Below are positions 50,344-59,487 of a DNA stretch of 64,000 nt, in pieces. A program made the translations under genes and the position numbers. How positions within the stretch are numbered: position 1 is the stretch's first letter; every line of letters starts with the position of its first letter. This DNA is from Streptomyces sp. V4I2 (GTDB lineage Bacteria > Actinomycetota > Actinomycetes > Streptomycetales > Streptomycetaceae), in contig NZ_JAUSZM010000003.1 in assembly GCF_030817655.1 (NCBI RefSeq), positions 6,014,001 to 6,078,000 on the forward strand, given 5' to 3'. The notes beneath the pieces are model-generated. The model worked only from the letters and a program-made list of their open reading frames with translations, did not search any database and had not been told where the DNA came from.

Positions 50344-51269
50344 GATGCCCCGTTGACGATCGCGGACTTGACGCCGTACGCGGACAGGTCGTACTTGTCG
50401 AGGAGTTGCTTGTAGGCACCGTCCTTCACGAGGGAATCCAGCGCCGCTTGAAGGGCGAGGACCAGGTCGTGGTCCTTTCGGAGCACCCCGATACCGGTGT
50501 ACACCGGACCGAATCCGGTGGGATGCGCAGGGTCGCTCACGACCTCGAAAGCGGCGCCGTTTCCTGCCGTGGCGGCGTTGTACCTGGCGGGCGCCGCGTC
50601 GAGCACGTCCGCGACGGCCTTTCCTGCGCGAACCGCGAGGAGGGCGTCACCTTCGGTGGGCAGTTCGATCACGGTGATCGGCTTCTTTCCGGCGGCTGCG
50701 CATTTCGGCTCCTGGGCCCTCATCAGGTCGGCCTGCGTAGTGGCCTTGGCGACCGCGACAGACTTGCCGCACAGATCGAGCACCTTGCCGACCTTCTCCG
50801 GATTACCCTTCTTCACGACGATTTCCATTCCGGCGTGGAAGTAGTCGACGAAGTAAAGACTCTTTTCCCGCTCCGGCGTGTCATTCATTCCGTACATGAT
50901 GATGTCGTGCTTGCCCGACTGCAGCGAGGGGATGATGCTGTCGAATGCCTGGTTCTTGAAGTTGAACGAGACGCCGAGCTTCACTCCGAGCGCCTGTCCC
51001 AAGTCGTAGTCGAATCCGGTCCACTCCTGGTTGGAGTCGAGCATCTCCATCGGCGCGTAGACGCCGCTGGCCACGTCGATCCCACCTTTGAATCGCTCGG
51101 GCAGCAGTGCCGCGACCTTGGTGTCCGCGACAATCGACGGCTGGAGCTTGCTTCCGCTCGCGGCCGGGGTCGCAGTGTCGCCGGTGGCCGACGTACCGCT
51201 ACAGGAACTGAGAAGAATTCCTGCGGTTCCCATTGCGAGAGTCACGACGGTGAAACGACTTCTGGTCAT
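50340..51269 (-). CDS. Substrate-binding lipoprotein of the amino-acid ABC importer
   Basis: The 309-residue protein has a lipoprotein signal (MTRSRFTVVTLAMGTAGILLSSC; lipobox Cys at about 23), followed by a SBP_bac_3 domain (GVYAPMEMLDSNQEWTGFDYDLGQAL, DIIMYGMNDTPEREKSLYFVDYF). The ATG at 51269 is chosen for GGAGAC upstream and for the signal peptide. The ligand is unknown; the family binds amino acids and opines. Confidence 0.92.
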   Translation of the reverse strand: MTRSRFTVVTLAMGTAGILLSSCSGTSATGDTATPAASGSKLQPSIVADTKVAALLPERFKGGIDVASGVYAPMEMLDSNQEWTGFDYDLGQALGVKLGVSFNFKNQAFDSIIPSLQSGKHDIIMYGMNDTPEREKSLYFVDYFHAGMEIVVKKGNPEKVGKVLDLCGKSVAVAKATTQADLMRAQEPKCAAAGKKPITVIELPTEGDALLAVRAGKAVADVLDAAPARYNAATAGNGAAFEVVSDPAHPTGFGPVYTGIGVLRKDHDLVLALQAALDSLVKDGAYKQLLDKYDLSAYGVKSAIVNGAS

Positions 51270-51338
51270 GTGCGTCTCCATTCGAAGAACTTGGGCCGAG
51301 GTCATGCGTCATGTGTCCGACCGGTTGAAGAATCTCGA

Positions 51339-51362
51339 CGGGTCTTTCCACGTACAGACCCG
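51339..51362. promoter_or_regulatory. Inverted repeat between PucR gene and ABC operon
   Basis: CGGGTCT / AGACCCG arms with a 10-nt spacer lie in the 170-nt divergent promoter region. The two-turn symmetry fits an operator, most likely for the PucR-type regulator. Confidence 0.45.
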
Positions 51363-51439
51363 GAGCAGAAAGGCCATTGCGGCGATTGTTGTCCCCGCCC
51401 GTATCACCCGTCCTGATCCGATTGGACTAGGATCCGGCC

Positions 51440-53047
51440 ATGACTTTGTCCGATCGCCCAAGCGGTGAGATCGTCGCCGACGTACCGGCCACCACGGTCC
51501 GGCACCTCGTCGCGACCATCGGATCGCCGGTCCTCCAGGTGCTGACCGCGCCACGAGGACTGGAACAGACCGTCCGAGGGACCGTCCTGCACGACCCCCA
51601 CGACCCCCTGCCGGCCGGCGTGGACCAGCTCCTGCTGATGCCAGGGCTCCAGGGCGACCAACCCGGCGCCGCCGAGCTCGTACGGGATGCCGCCCGCCGC
51701 GGATACTGCGCGATGGTCCTGAAGCTCAGGGGGAGCGATACCAGCGCCCTCGTCGCCGAATCATCGGCCGGCGGCCTCACCCTGCTCGCCGCGGCGGACG
51801 AGGTCTCCTGGCGCCATCTCGACGCGCTGCTGCTCTCCGCCTTGGGTTCCCAGGGGGGCGGGGGCGACCCGAAGGCCGGATCCGGGGACGGACTGTTCAT
51901 CCTGGCGAACGCGGCCGGCGCCGTCATCGGCGGATCTGTTGCCATCGAGGACCTGGACCGGCGCGTGATGGCCTATTCGTCATCGCCGGACCAGCGCATC
52001 GACGCCCTGCGGCGCGAAGGAATTCTGAGCCGCCGTGTCCCGGAGATCGACCACAACCTCGAGCGGTATCGGATCGTGCTCGGTTCGGACAAGGTCGTAC
52101 GCTTTCCCGATGCGCTCGGAGCGCTGCCCCGCGCAGCCATAGCCATCAGGGCCGGGACCCAGCCGCTCGGCACCATTTGGGCCATCGAAAGCACCGACGG
52201 CCTCGGCAGCGACGGTGAACAGGCGCTGGTCGATTGTGCACGCCTGGCCAGTCTGCACATTCTTCGCAGCCGCAATGCAAATGAACTGGAGCTTCAAAAA
52301 CGCGAGAGCGCGCTGCTCGGGGCACTGGAAGGATCCTGGGCGGCTCACGAAACAGTCTTTCGTCTTTCCATTCCGTCAGGAGTCGACCTCGGGCTCCTCG
52401 GATTCGCCGCGACAACCGACGCGACGGGTTCTCTGGCTTTGACCGCCTACCTCAGCCACGCGCTGTCCCGCTACATCGTCCCCTTCCGTCCGGACGCGAG
52501 TATTGCCACGACGTCCCGTGCGGTCTACGTCCTGTTGCCGGGCGGCGGATCACAGGCTGCGAGGCGGATCGCGAGAGACGCGCTCACCGCGATCCGCGGG
52601 GCTTTCGGTGACAGCGTCCGCGCAGCGGTCGCTCCCACGGAAACAGATCCGGCGGCCCTGCCGGCCATGCGCCGGGAGATCGACGACATCCTTCGCGTGA
52701 CAACAGCCCACGTCGACGCACCGTCAGTCGCTGGGCTGACCGACGTACACGCACGGCTCCTGCTGGCTCGCGTCGCCGACGAGCTCGGCCACGAACCGCG
52801 CTTGAGGCATCCCGCTGTCGCCGCGATGACCGCCCACGATGCCGAGCACGGTACGGACTTCGTCCTGTCGGTCCTCGCATGGCTCGACGCCGTCGGCAAC
52901 GTCGCCGAAGCGGCGACCCGGCTGGGGGTGCACACCAACACTTTGCGCTACCGGCTGCGCCGGACCGCCGACCTCTTCGACATCTCGCTGGACGACCCCG
53001 ACGACAGGCTCTCGCTGTGGCTGCAGCTACGCCTCACCCACCGCTGA
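51440..53047 (+). CDS. PucR/CdaR-type transcriptional regulator
   Basis: The 535-residue protein has an N-terminal PucR-like sensory region and a GAF-like middle (GDGLFILANAAGAVIGGSVAIEDLDRRVMAYSS). The C-terminal helix-turn-helix (VLAWLDAVGNVAEAATRLGVHTNTLRYRLRRTADLFDISLDDPDDRLSLWLQL) is diagnostic of the family. It is divergent from the importer/hydrolase/decarboxylase operon and is its probable activator. Confidence 0.9.
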   Translation: MTLSDRPSGEIVADVPATTVRHLVATIGSPVLQVLTAPRGLEQTVRGTVLHDPHDPLPAGVDQLLLMPGLQGDQPGAAELVRDAARRGYCAMVLKLRGSDTSALVAESSAGGLTLLAAADEVSWRHLDALLLSALGSQGGGGDPKAGSGDGLFILANAAGAVIGGSVAIEDLDRRVMAYSSSPDQRIDALRREGILSRRVPEIDHNLERYRIVLGSDKVVRFPDALGALPRAAIAIRAGTQPLGTIWAIESTDGLGSDGEQALVDCARLASLHILRSRNANELELQKRESALLGALEGSWAAHETVFRLSIPSGVDLGLLGFAATTDATGSLALTAYLSHALSRYIVPFRPDASIATTSRAVYVLLPGGGSQAARRIARDALTAIRGAFGDSVRAAVAPTETDPAALPAMRREIDDILRVTTAHVDAPSVAGLTDVHARLLLARVADELGHEPRLRHPAVAAMTAHDAEHGTDFVLSVLAWLDAVGNVAEAATRLGVHTNTLRYRLRRTADLFDISLDDPDDRLSLWLQLRLTHR

Positions 53048-53125
53048 GCCCGCTCAGGTCCTTCGGGCCGGTGCGAAAACCCGGTTCTGGGTGCCGCGAA
53101 GCCGTGCGTAGACGGCGTTCGTGAC

Positions 53126-53515
53126 TCAGGCTCCGCCCCAGCCGGACGTCTCGTCGTCCGGGTCCTCGGTCGCGTACAGGGTGGGCCCGAGGCGCGCGGC
53201 CAACGTGTCTCCAGCAATACGTGTTTGGACCACTGTGCCGTCGGCATCCACCGTCAGCGCTGCGTAGTACCCCAGAGCTGTCCAGTCCGAGGGCACGTGG
53301 AAGAAGAATTCCACTGCGTCGTCCGGGTACTCGTCGCGCAGCAAGGGAAGCAACTTCTTCAGAGTGCAACCGCCGCTCAGGCCACTGATCATGACGGTCA
53401 CTTGGTCCGGTGCCGGCCGCCACGCCCGCACATGCGCGTAGCCCTGCCAACCATCGAAGGGCCGTACGTATTGCTCGTCGCGGATCATTTCGGGATAAGC
53501 AGGTTCAATGGTCAA
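53126..53515 (-). CDS. Small unknown protein next to the NB-ARC gene
   Basis: The protein has about 129 residues from a TTG at 53515; other starts are possible because the frame is open upstream to 53965. The sequence (WQGYAHVRAWRPAPDQVTVMISGLSGGCTLKKLLPLLRDEYP...VEFFFHVPSDWTALGYYAALTV) looks like a genuine folded domain with Trp and Phe positions, but I do not recognise it. It could be an immunity-like or regulatory protein. Divergent from the NB-ARC gene. Confidence 0.6.
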   Translation of the reverse strand: MTIEPAYPEMIRDEQYVRPFDGWQGYAHVRAWRPAPDQVTVMISGLSGGCTLKKLLPLLRDEYPDDAVEFFFHVPSDWTALGYYAALTVDADGTVVQTRIAGDTLAARLGPTLYATEDPDDETSGWGGA

Positions 53516-53753
53516 GGGGAGGCCCCTTCTTCTCGGTACCCGGCTCCAACGCCCCGCAACAGCAGGTCCTGACAGCAGGTCCACGGTACGGGTGATGCGG
53601 CGCCGGTGACCGTCCCAGGCAGTCGGCGCGGGCTGTCCGAGCAGGTCAACTGAGGCTGCTGTGGCGGCAAACAGGTCCCCGTTGCGGGCCGGACCGGGGG
53701 CGGCGCCGTCGCATAGACTCGGGTGACCAGCGTGGCGGGCGGGGGAGACACGG

Positions 53754-56507
53754 GTGGACGATCGTGAAGCCGGTGATCCCAGAGTCAGGTTTGCGGCGGC
53801 GCTGACCCGGCTGCGTCGGCGGCTGCCAGACATGTCGGACGAGACCCTGGCCCGGCGGGCCAGCGCGGTGGAGCTGCCGTCCGGTCGCCGGGTCGCCGTC
53901 AACGCGCGCAGGCTCGGCGAATGGGCCGGCGGCCAGTCGGTACCGCGCAGGTTCGAAGCCGTCATGGCGTTGGTACAGGCCGTCGAGAGGGTGGCTGGAG
54001 GCGCGTCCGCCGATCAGCCCACGCTGGCGCACTGGCAGCGGCTGTGGCGTGCCGCGCGGGATTACCGGAGCAGCCCCGCCCCTGGACAGCAGCCGCAATC
54101 GCAGCCGCAGCCGCAGCCGCAATCGCAGATCGTGATCGGCCGTCCGCCGAGTGATGCCGCCGCACTGCGGCGGCGTGACGGGTTGGCCGAGAGCATCGAC
54201 GCGGGCATACGAGACGCATCCGTCCGGCAGATCCTTCTCACGGGTGCGGGCGGCGTCGGCAAGTCTCAACTGGCCTCGGCGGCGTTCCACCGCGCCAAGC
54301 AGCGGGCCGAGATCCTGCTCTGGGTGCCCGCCGGCGACCGCCTGTCGGTCCTCGGCAGTTACGCCCGCGCGTGGCGGGCACTGTCCGGGGCGCGCATCGA
54401 GAGCATCGCGGGGGAAGCTCCCCCGCCCGGCACCGACCCCGGCGGGGACGACGAGACCCAGGCCGACCTGTTCCTGACCTGGCTGAGATCAACCACCACT
54501 CCCTGGCTCGTGGTCCTCGACGACATCGACGACCCCGGCGAACTGGCCGGGCTCTGGCCGGCCGGTGACGCCGGCCGGACCGTCCTGGCCACCCGTCGGC
54601 GGGACGCCACGCTGCTGCGCCCGGGGGTCCGGATGATTGCCGTCGGTGTGTTCACCGCCGACGAGGCCACCGCTTACCTGGCCGACCGTCTGCTGCTCGA
54701 CCTGGGCCCGGCCGCCGGGCACCACGGGCCCCCGGCGCACCGTCGCGAGGATCTGACGGCCCTGGCCGCAGCACTCGGCCACTTCCCGCTCGCCCTCTCC
54801 CAGGCGGCCGCCTTCCTCCTCGACACCGGCATGGACCTGCCCACGTACCTGAGCCTTCTGGCCGACCGGCGGGAGAGCATCGCCGGTCTGCTTCCGCCCT
54901 CCTCCCCCGCGGACGAGCACGGCGGCACGGTGACGAGCACCTTGCAACTCGCCCTCGGGCGGGCGGAGTCCCTGGCACTGCCCGGGACCGCCCGAGCCAT
55001 GCTCGAACTGATCTCGATGTTCGCACCCGACGGCATTTCCGACGCGGTACTGCTCGGTCCGGCGGCGCGTGACTGGCTCGGCGGTGACCCCGTCCCGCAA
55101 CGGGGCGCCCTGCTGGCGTTGCGGGCACTGCACCGGTTGAGTCTGGTCACCCACCACGGACCTGCCGGCCCGGCGGTCGTCGAGGTGCATTCCCTCGTCC
55201 AGCGCGCTGTCCGGGACGGTGTACCGGCCGACCGCCGCGAACGGCTCGCCACAGCCGCGGCCGACGCGCTGGAGGAGGTGTGGTCCGCGCCGGACTGCGA
55301 ACCGGAGACGGAGACCGCCCTTTACCGCAGCGCCGAAGTGCTGCTGGCGAATGCCGGCGGCCACCTCTGGCACGGCGGCGGCCTGCATCCCCTGCTCCGC
55401 CGCTTCGGGCCGCATCTGACCGCTCTGGGCCGCCCCGCCGCGGCCCGGGACATGGCCCAGGGCCTGGCCGACCAGGCCCGGCGCCGGCTGGGCGACGGCC
55501 ACCGGGACGTTCTGACGCTGCGTTCGCAGGCGGCCCAGGCCGAGGGCGACCTCGGGGACACCACGGCGGCTGTCCGGTCGCTGGCGGAGATCAGACGCGA
55601 AGCGGAGGACAGCCTCGGCAGCGTGGACCCGGACACGCTGTCCATCCGCCTGCACGAGGCGCGCTTCCGGATGGAGTCGGGCCTCATCGACGCCGCGCTG
55701 GCCGACTTCGTCACCCTGGCCGCCGAGACGCGGGCGACGCTCGGCGCCGGTGACCCGCTGGTGACCGCCGCCGACGAATACGTCGCCCTGTGCCGCGGGC
55801 TCTCCGGGGACGCCCGAGGCGCGCGCGACGCGTACGCCTCGATCGCCCGGGAACTGGAGCGGGACCTCGGGCCCCGGCATCCGGCGACGTTGAAGGTCGT
55901 CACCGACCTCAGCCGGTGGATCGGGGAGACGGGTGACGTGCGGCTGGCCGTGACCACCTATCAGCAGGCGGTGGACGGCTTGGTCTCCGTCGTCGGCCGG
56001 CTGCACCCCGAAACGCTCGTCGCCCGGCACAACCTCGCCTACTGGCACGCGATCGCCGGTGACCTCGACGGTGCGATCGAGCAGTTCGACACAGCGGCCG
56101 ACGACGCCGAACTCGCGCTGGGCGCCGAGCACCCCACCACCCTGACCTACCAGGTCAACCTTGTTTTCTGGCGTGGCGTCGCCGGAGACACCGCCGCCGC
56201 GTCGGGCCGACTGGAGCGGCTCCGGCGGACCTTGGAACGGGTCCTCGGCGCCGACCACCCGCGCACCCTGCGGGCCCGGCAGCAGGAGGCCGAACTCCTG
56301 CACCGCGGCGGTGACCATGCCACTGCCGCCGAACGGCTCACCACCCTGCTGGCCGACATGGTCCGGGTCCAGGGCGCCAACCATCCGCGTACCCGGGAGG
56401 TCGGCCAACTGCTGACGCGGTGGTCGCGGGAGCCGGCCGCCGCGGTCTCGCAGGACTTCAACGCGACGGAGAAGACACCGCGGGCTGCCGCCGACGGACA
56501 GTCCTGA
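53754..56507 (+). CDS. NB-ARC/TPR STAND regulator
   Basis: The 917-residue protein starts at GTG. It has an N-terminal helical region (about 1-105) and a linker of Gln/Pro/Ser repeats (GQQPQSQPQPQPQSQ). An NTPase domain follows with P-loop GAGGVGKSQLA (about 164-174), WLVVLDDIDD (Walker B) and TVLATRR, then a winged-helix region. A long array of tetratricopeptide repeats closes the protein (ATLKVVTDLSRWIGETGDVRLAVTTYQQAVDGL, HPETLVARHNLAYWHAIAGDLDGAIEQF). It is typical of Streptomyces STAND proteins of unknown trigger. Confidence 0.9.
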   Translation: MDDREAGDPRVRFAAALTRLRRRLPDMSDETLARRASAVELPSGRRVAVNARRLGEWAGGQSVPRRFEAVMALVQAVERVAGGASADQPTLAHWQRLWRAARDYRSSPAPGQQPQSQPQPQPQSQIVIGRPPSDAAALRRRDGLAESIDAGIRDASVRQILLTGAGGVGKSQLASAAFHRAKQRAEILLWVPAGDRLSVLGSYARAWRALSGARIESIAGEAPPPGTDPGGDDETQADLFLTWLRSTTTPWLVVLDDIDDPGELAGLWPAGDAGRTVLATRRRDATLLRPGVRMIAVGVFTADEATAYLADRLLLDLGPAAGHHGPPAHRREDLTALAAALGHFPLALSQAAAFLLDTGMDLPTYLSLLADRRESIAGLLPPSSPADEHGGTVTSTLQLALGRAESLALPGTARAMLELISMFAPDGISDAVLLGPAARDWLGGDPVPQRGALLALRALHRLSLVTHHGPAGPAVVEVHSLVQRAVRDGVPADRRERLATAAADALEEVWSAPDCEPETETALYRSAEVLLANAGGHLWHGGGLHPLLRRFGPHLTALGRPAAARDMAQGLADQARRRLGDGHRDVLTLRSQAAQAEGDLGDTTAAVRSLAEIRREAEDSLGSVDPDTLSIRLHEARFRMESGLIDAALADFVTLAAETRATLGAGDPLVTAADEYVALCRGLSGDARGARDAYASIARELERDLGPRHPATLKVVTDLSRWIGETGDVRLAVTTYQQAVDGLVSVVGRLHPETLVARHNLAYWHAIAGDLDGAIEQFDTAADDAELALGAEHPTTLTYQVNLVFWRGVAGDTAAASGRLERLRRTLERVLGADHPRTLRARQQEAELLHRGGDHATAAERLTTLLADMVRVQGANHPRTREVGQLLTRWSREPAAAVSQDFNATEKTPRAAADGQS

Positions 56508-56760
56508 CCATCGCGCCCCCCGCCACGGCCGCGACTGTGCCGACGATCGCCACCTCGATATTGAGACGCTCGCGGTCCTGGACGCTCAGAAGGTTCGCCG
56601 TCGCCCGCGCCTTCTCCTCGGGCGACAGCTGCAGGTCATAGAGACGATGTTCGGCCCACTGCCGCTCGTCCTTGTCCGCATACGTCAGCAGGCTCAGCAC
56701 GGCGAACGCGACACCCACCACGATCATGAGTACGCCCACCACGGACACGGTCCTGCGCAT
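56458..56760 (-). CDS. Small two-helix membrane protein
   Basis: The 100-residue protein has hydrophobic segments at about 5-26 and 68-87, separated by a charged loop (DKDERQWAEHRLYDLQLSPEEKARATANLL). The end overlaps the 3' end of the NB-ARC gene by 50 nt on the opposite strand. No family was recognised. Confidence 0.65.
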   Translation of the reverse strand: MRRTVSVVGVLMIVVGVAFAVLSLLTYADKDERQWAEHRLYDLQLSPEEKARATANLLSVQDRERLNIEVAIVGTVAAVAGGAMVRTVRRRQPAVSSPSR

Positions 56761-57152
56761 GATGCCCCCTTATGGCAGCGGCCGGAAGGTTGCCGCTGCC
56801 GTGCCTTGAGGCTGCCGAACCTAGAGCCGGGGCCCGTTCGCTGTCCCTCGCCGAATCCGCCGGCACCTACATCGGACCAGGCCAGGAGCGGGATCGCGGC
56901 CCCCGCTCCGGCCCGGTCCGGGAGGACCGGGTGCCCCGGTCGGCGCCGGGGTGCTGAAGCGTGTCGCAGAAGGCTGCGTCGCGCCAGGACACGGCGGCGC
57001 CTCCTGGTGATCGTCCGGCCGGTGGACAAGTCAACAGGGGCCGGACAGGCGGACGGTGGTGCGGAGCCAGGGACATCGGGGATGATGTGCGATCTCGAAG
57101 CGGCAGCCCGTGAGGCCGTTGGGGCGTGGGGACGTGGCAGGGGGTTATTCGG
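56761..57152. other. Intergenic region upstream of the kinase
   Basis: About 390 nt without a convincing gene. Short GC-rich frames read as low-complexity. Probably holds the promoters for the membrane protein (leftward) and the kinase (rightward). Confidence 0.4.
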
Positions 57153-59342
57153 GTGGACCCGTTCGAGGCACTGGAGGCTGGGGATCCCCGGCAGGTGGGG
57201 CGGTACCGGATCGTGGCCCGGCTGGGCGCGGGTGGAATGGGCCGCGTGTACCTGGGGCGCTCGCCCGGCGGACGGTTCGTGGCGGTGAAGGTCGTACGCC
57301 CGGAGCTGGCCGAGGACGCCGGCTTCCGGCGCCGGTTCGCCCGGGAGGTGGCCGCCGCCCGCCGGGTGAACGGGGCGTTCACCGCGGGCGTGGTCGACGC
57401 CGATCCGGACGGATCACCGGCATGGCTGGCGACGGTGTACGTGCCCGGGGTCCCGCTGGGTGATGCCGTGGCAGCGCACGGACCGTGGCCGCAGGCCGAG
57501 GTGTTCGCACTCGGGGCGGGGCTGGCCGAGGCCCTGGAGGTCATCCACGCGGCCGGCGTGGTCCATCGGGACCTCAAGCCGTCGAACATCCTGCTCGCTG
57601 CGGACGGACCGCGAGTCATCGATTTCGGGATCTCGGTGGCGGGCGAGGCCAGCGCGCTCACCAGCACCGGCACGGTCGTGGGCACGCCGGGGTTCATGTC
57701 CCCCGAGCAGCTGACCGGCAAGCCGGTCGGACCGGCGAGCGACGTCTTCGCCCTGGGTGCGGTACTGGCCTTCACCGCGACCGGGGCCGGGCCGTTCGGG
57801 ACCGGCTCGGCGCACGCCCTCAGTTTCCGCGTCGTGTACGAAGAACCCGACCTGCACCAACTTCCGCCGGTCCTACGGGCCCTGGTGGCCTCCTGCCTGG
57901 CCAAGGAACCCGACCGGCGGCCCACGGTGACCACGCTGCTGCACGAGCTGGCCGATACCTCCGGCGGTCGGCCGGCCGTCCCACCGGCATCCACGCCGAC
58001 TGCGTCGACGCGGACAGTCACCGAGCCCGGCTGGCTCCCCGAGCCGGTCGCCGCGACCGTGCACTCGCGCACCCTCGCCGCGCCACTGCCCGAGGCTCCG
58101 CCACCGTCACGGCCCGAGACGTCCGAGCGCCCGCCCACGGAGCCGGTGCCGGCGGAACCCGGCGCCGGCCGGCCGGAGCGCCCGGCGCCGACCCGGCCGA
58201 GGGAACAGCGCGACTTCATCGTCCTGCCGCCCGGGGCGCGGCTCCCGTCCCTGCCGCCGGTCAAGGCTGCGGGACGCCCGGCCGGGATCACCCGCAGACG
58301 GACCCTGCTCGGCCTCGGCGGCGCCACCGCCGCAGGACTCGGCTTCGTCGGCTGGAAGATCCGCGGCAGCGGTTCCTCTGCCTCCGGCGAGCAGCGGTGG
58401 CTGTTCCGCGCCGGGGGCTCCCTGAACTCGTCGCCGGCCGTGGCGGGCGGTGTGGTGTTCGTCGGCAGCGGGGACGGCAACCTGTACGCGGTGGACGCCG
58501 CCTCCGGCGAGCAGCGGTGGAGGTTCCGCACGGGCGGCGCCGTGCTCTCGTCGCCGGCCGTGGCGGGCGGTGTGGTGTATATCGGCGGCGTCGACAACAG
58601 CCTGTACGCGGTGGACGCCGCGACCGGCAAACGGCGGTGGAGGTTCCGCACGGGCAACGCCGTGGACTCGTCGCCGGCCGTGGCGGGCGGTGTGGTGTTC
58701 GTCGGCTGCAGGGACGGCAACCTGTACGCGGTGGACGCCGCCTCCGGCGAGCAGCGGTGGAGGTTCCGCACGGGCGGCGCCGTGGGCTCGTCGCCGGCCG
58801 TGGCGGGCGGTGTGGTGTTCATCGGCAGCGGGGACGACAACCTGTACGCGGTGGACGCCGCCTCCGGCAAACGGCGGTGGACGTTTCCCACGGGCTGGGC
58901 CGTGCGCTCGTCGCCGGCCGTGGCGGGCGGTGTGGTGTTCGTCGGGAGCCAGGACGGCAACCTGTACGCGGTGGATGCCGCGACCGGCAAACGGCGGTGG
59001 AAGTTCCCCACCCAGCACTTTGTGTCCTCGTCGCCGGCCGTGGCGGGCGGTGTGGTGTACGTCGGGAGCGAGGACGGCAACCTGTACGCGGTGGACGCCG
59101 CGAGCGGCGAGCAGCGGTGGAGGTTCCGCACGGGCGGCGCCGTGCTCTCGTCGCCGGCCGTGGCGGGCGGTGTGGTGTACGTCGGGAGCAAGGACGGCAA
59201 CCTGTACGCGGTGGACGCCGCGAGCGGCGAGAAGCGGTGGAATTTCCACACCGCCAGATCCTTGTACGAGGACCCTGCAGTGGCCGACGGGATGGTGTAT
59301 ATCGCTGGCGACACTGGCCTCTTGTATGCGGTGACGCTGTAG
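57153..59342 (+). CDS. Ser/Thr protein kinase with eight-unit PQQ propeller
   Basis: The protein has about 729 residues from a GTG with a GGGGG stretch upstream; a GTG at 57126 is possible. It has an N-terminal kinase domain (VGRYRIVARLGAGGMGRVYLG, AVKVV, VVHRDLKPSNILL, VIDFGIS, GTPGFMSPEQL) and a Pro/Glu-rich linker (~285-370). A hydrophobic segment after RRR (TLLGLGGATAAGLGFVGW, about 398-415) is probably a membrane helix. The C-terminal part has eight 40-residue PQQ-like blades (GEQRWRFRTGGAV...VYVGS.DGNLYAVDAA). The propeller would be extracellular and may sense a ligand or cell-wall state. Confidence 0.92.
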   Translation: MDPFEALEAGDPRQVGRYRIVARLGAGGMGRVYLGRSPGGRFVAVKVVRPELAEDAGFRRRFAREVAAARRVNGAFTAGVVDADPDGSPAWLATVYVPGVPLGDAVAAHGPWPQAEVFALGAGLAEALEVIHAAGVVHRDLKPSNILLAADGPRVIDFGISVAGEASALTSTGTVVGTPGFMSPEQLTGKPVGPASDVFALGAVLAFTATGAGPFGTGSAHALSFRVVYEEPDLHQLPPVLRALVASCLAKEPDRRPTVTTLLHELADTSGGRPAVPPASTPTASTRTVTEPGWLPEPVAATVHSRTLAAPLPEAPPPSRPETSERPPTEPVPAEPGAGRPERPAPTRPREQRDFIVLPPGARLPSLPPVKAAGRPAGITRRRTLLGLGGATAAGLGFVGWKIRGSGSSASGEQRWLFRAGGSLNSSPAVAGGVVFVGSGDGNLYAVDAASGEQRWRFRTGGAVLSSPAVAGGVVYIGGVDNSLYAVDAATGKRRWRFRTGNAVDSSPAVAGGVVFVGCRDGNLYAVDAASGEQRWRFRTGGAVGSSPAVAGGVVFIGSGDDNLYAVDAASGKRRWTFPTGWAVRSSPAVAGGVVFVGSQDGNLYAVDAATGKRRWKFPTQHFVSSSPAVAGGVVYVGSEDGNLYAVDAASGEQRWRFRTGGAVLSSPAVAGGVVYVGSKDGNLYAVDAASGEKRWNFHTARSLYEDPAVADGMVYIAGDTGLLYAVTL
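58381..59260 (+). repeat. Tandem 120-bp repeats encoding PQQ blades
   Basis: Eight units start at 58381 and every 120 nt to 59221 (the last is partial and divergent). Long identical blocks occur within each unit, such as TCGTCGCCGGCCGTGGCGGG and AACCTGTACGCGGTGGA, so the repeats are near-identical at DNA level. Divergence is concentrated at a few codons per unit. This points to recent expansion or gene conversion. Confidence 0.9.
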
Positions 59343-59487
59343 GGGCCGGGACCATGTGGCCGACGTGAGACGGCATCGCCGGGCCGGCGTCTGCATGCGT
59401 GGACCGCGCGTGAGTGAACTGTGGAAGTCCGACAACTGCTGTGCGTAGGCGTTGAGGTGCGGCGTAGCTGGCCCGGGGTGGCCAAGG

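Noticed and set aside
58381..59260. CRISPR-like regular repeats
   Set aside because: The 120-nt period is in frame with 40-residue protein blades. There are no short repeats with unique spacers and no cas genes.
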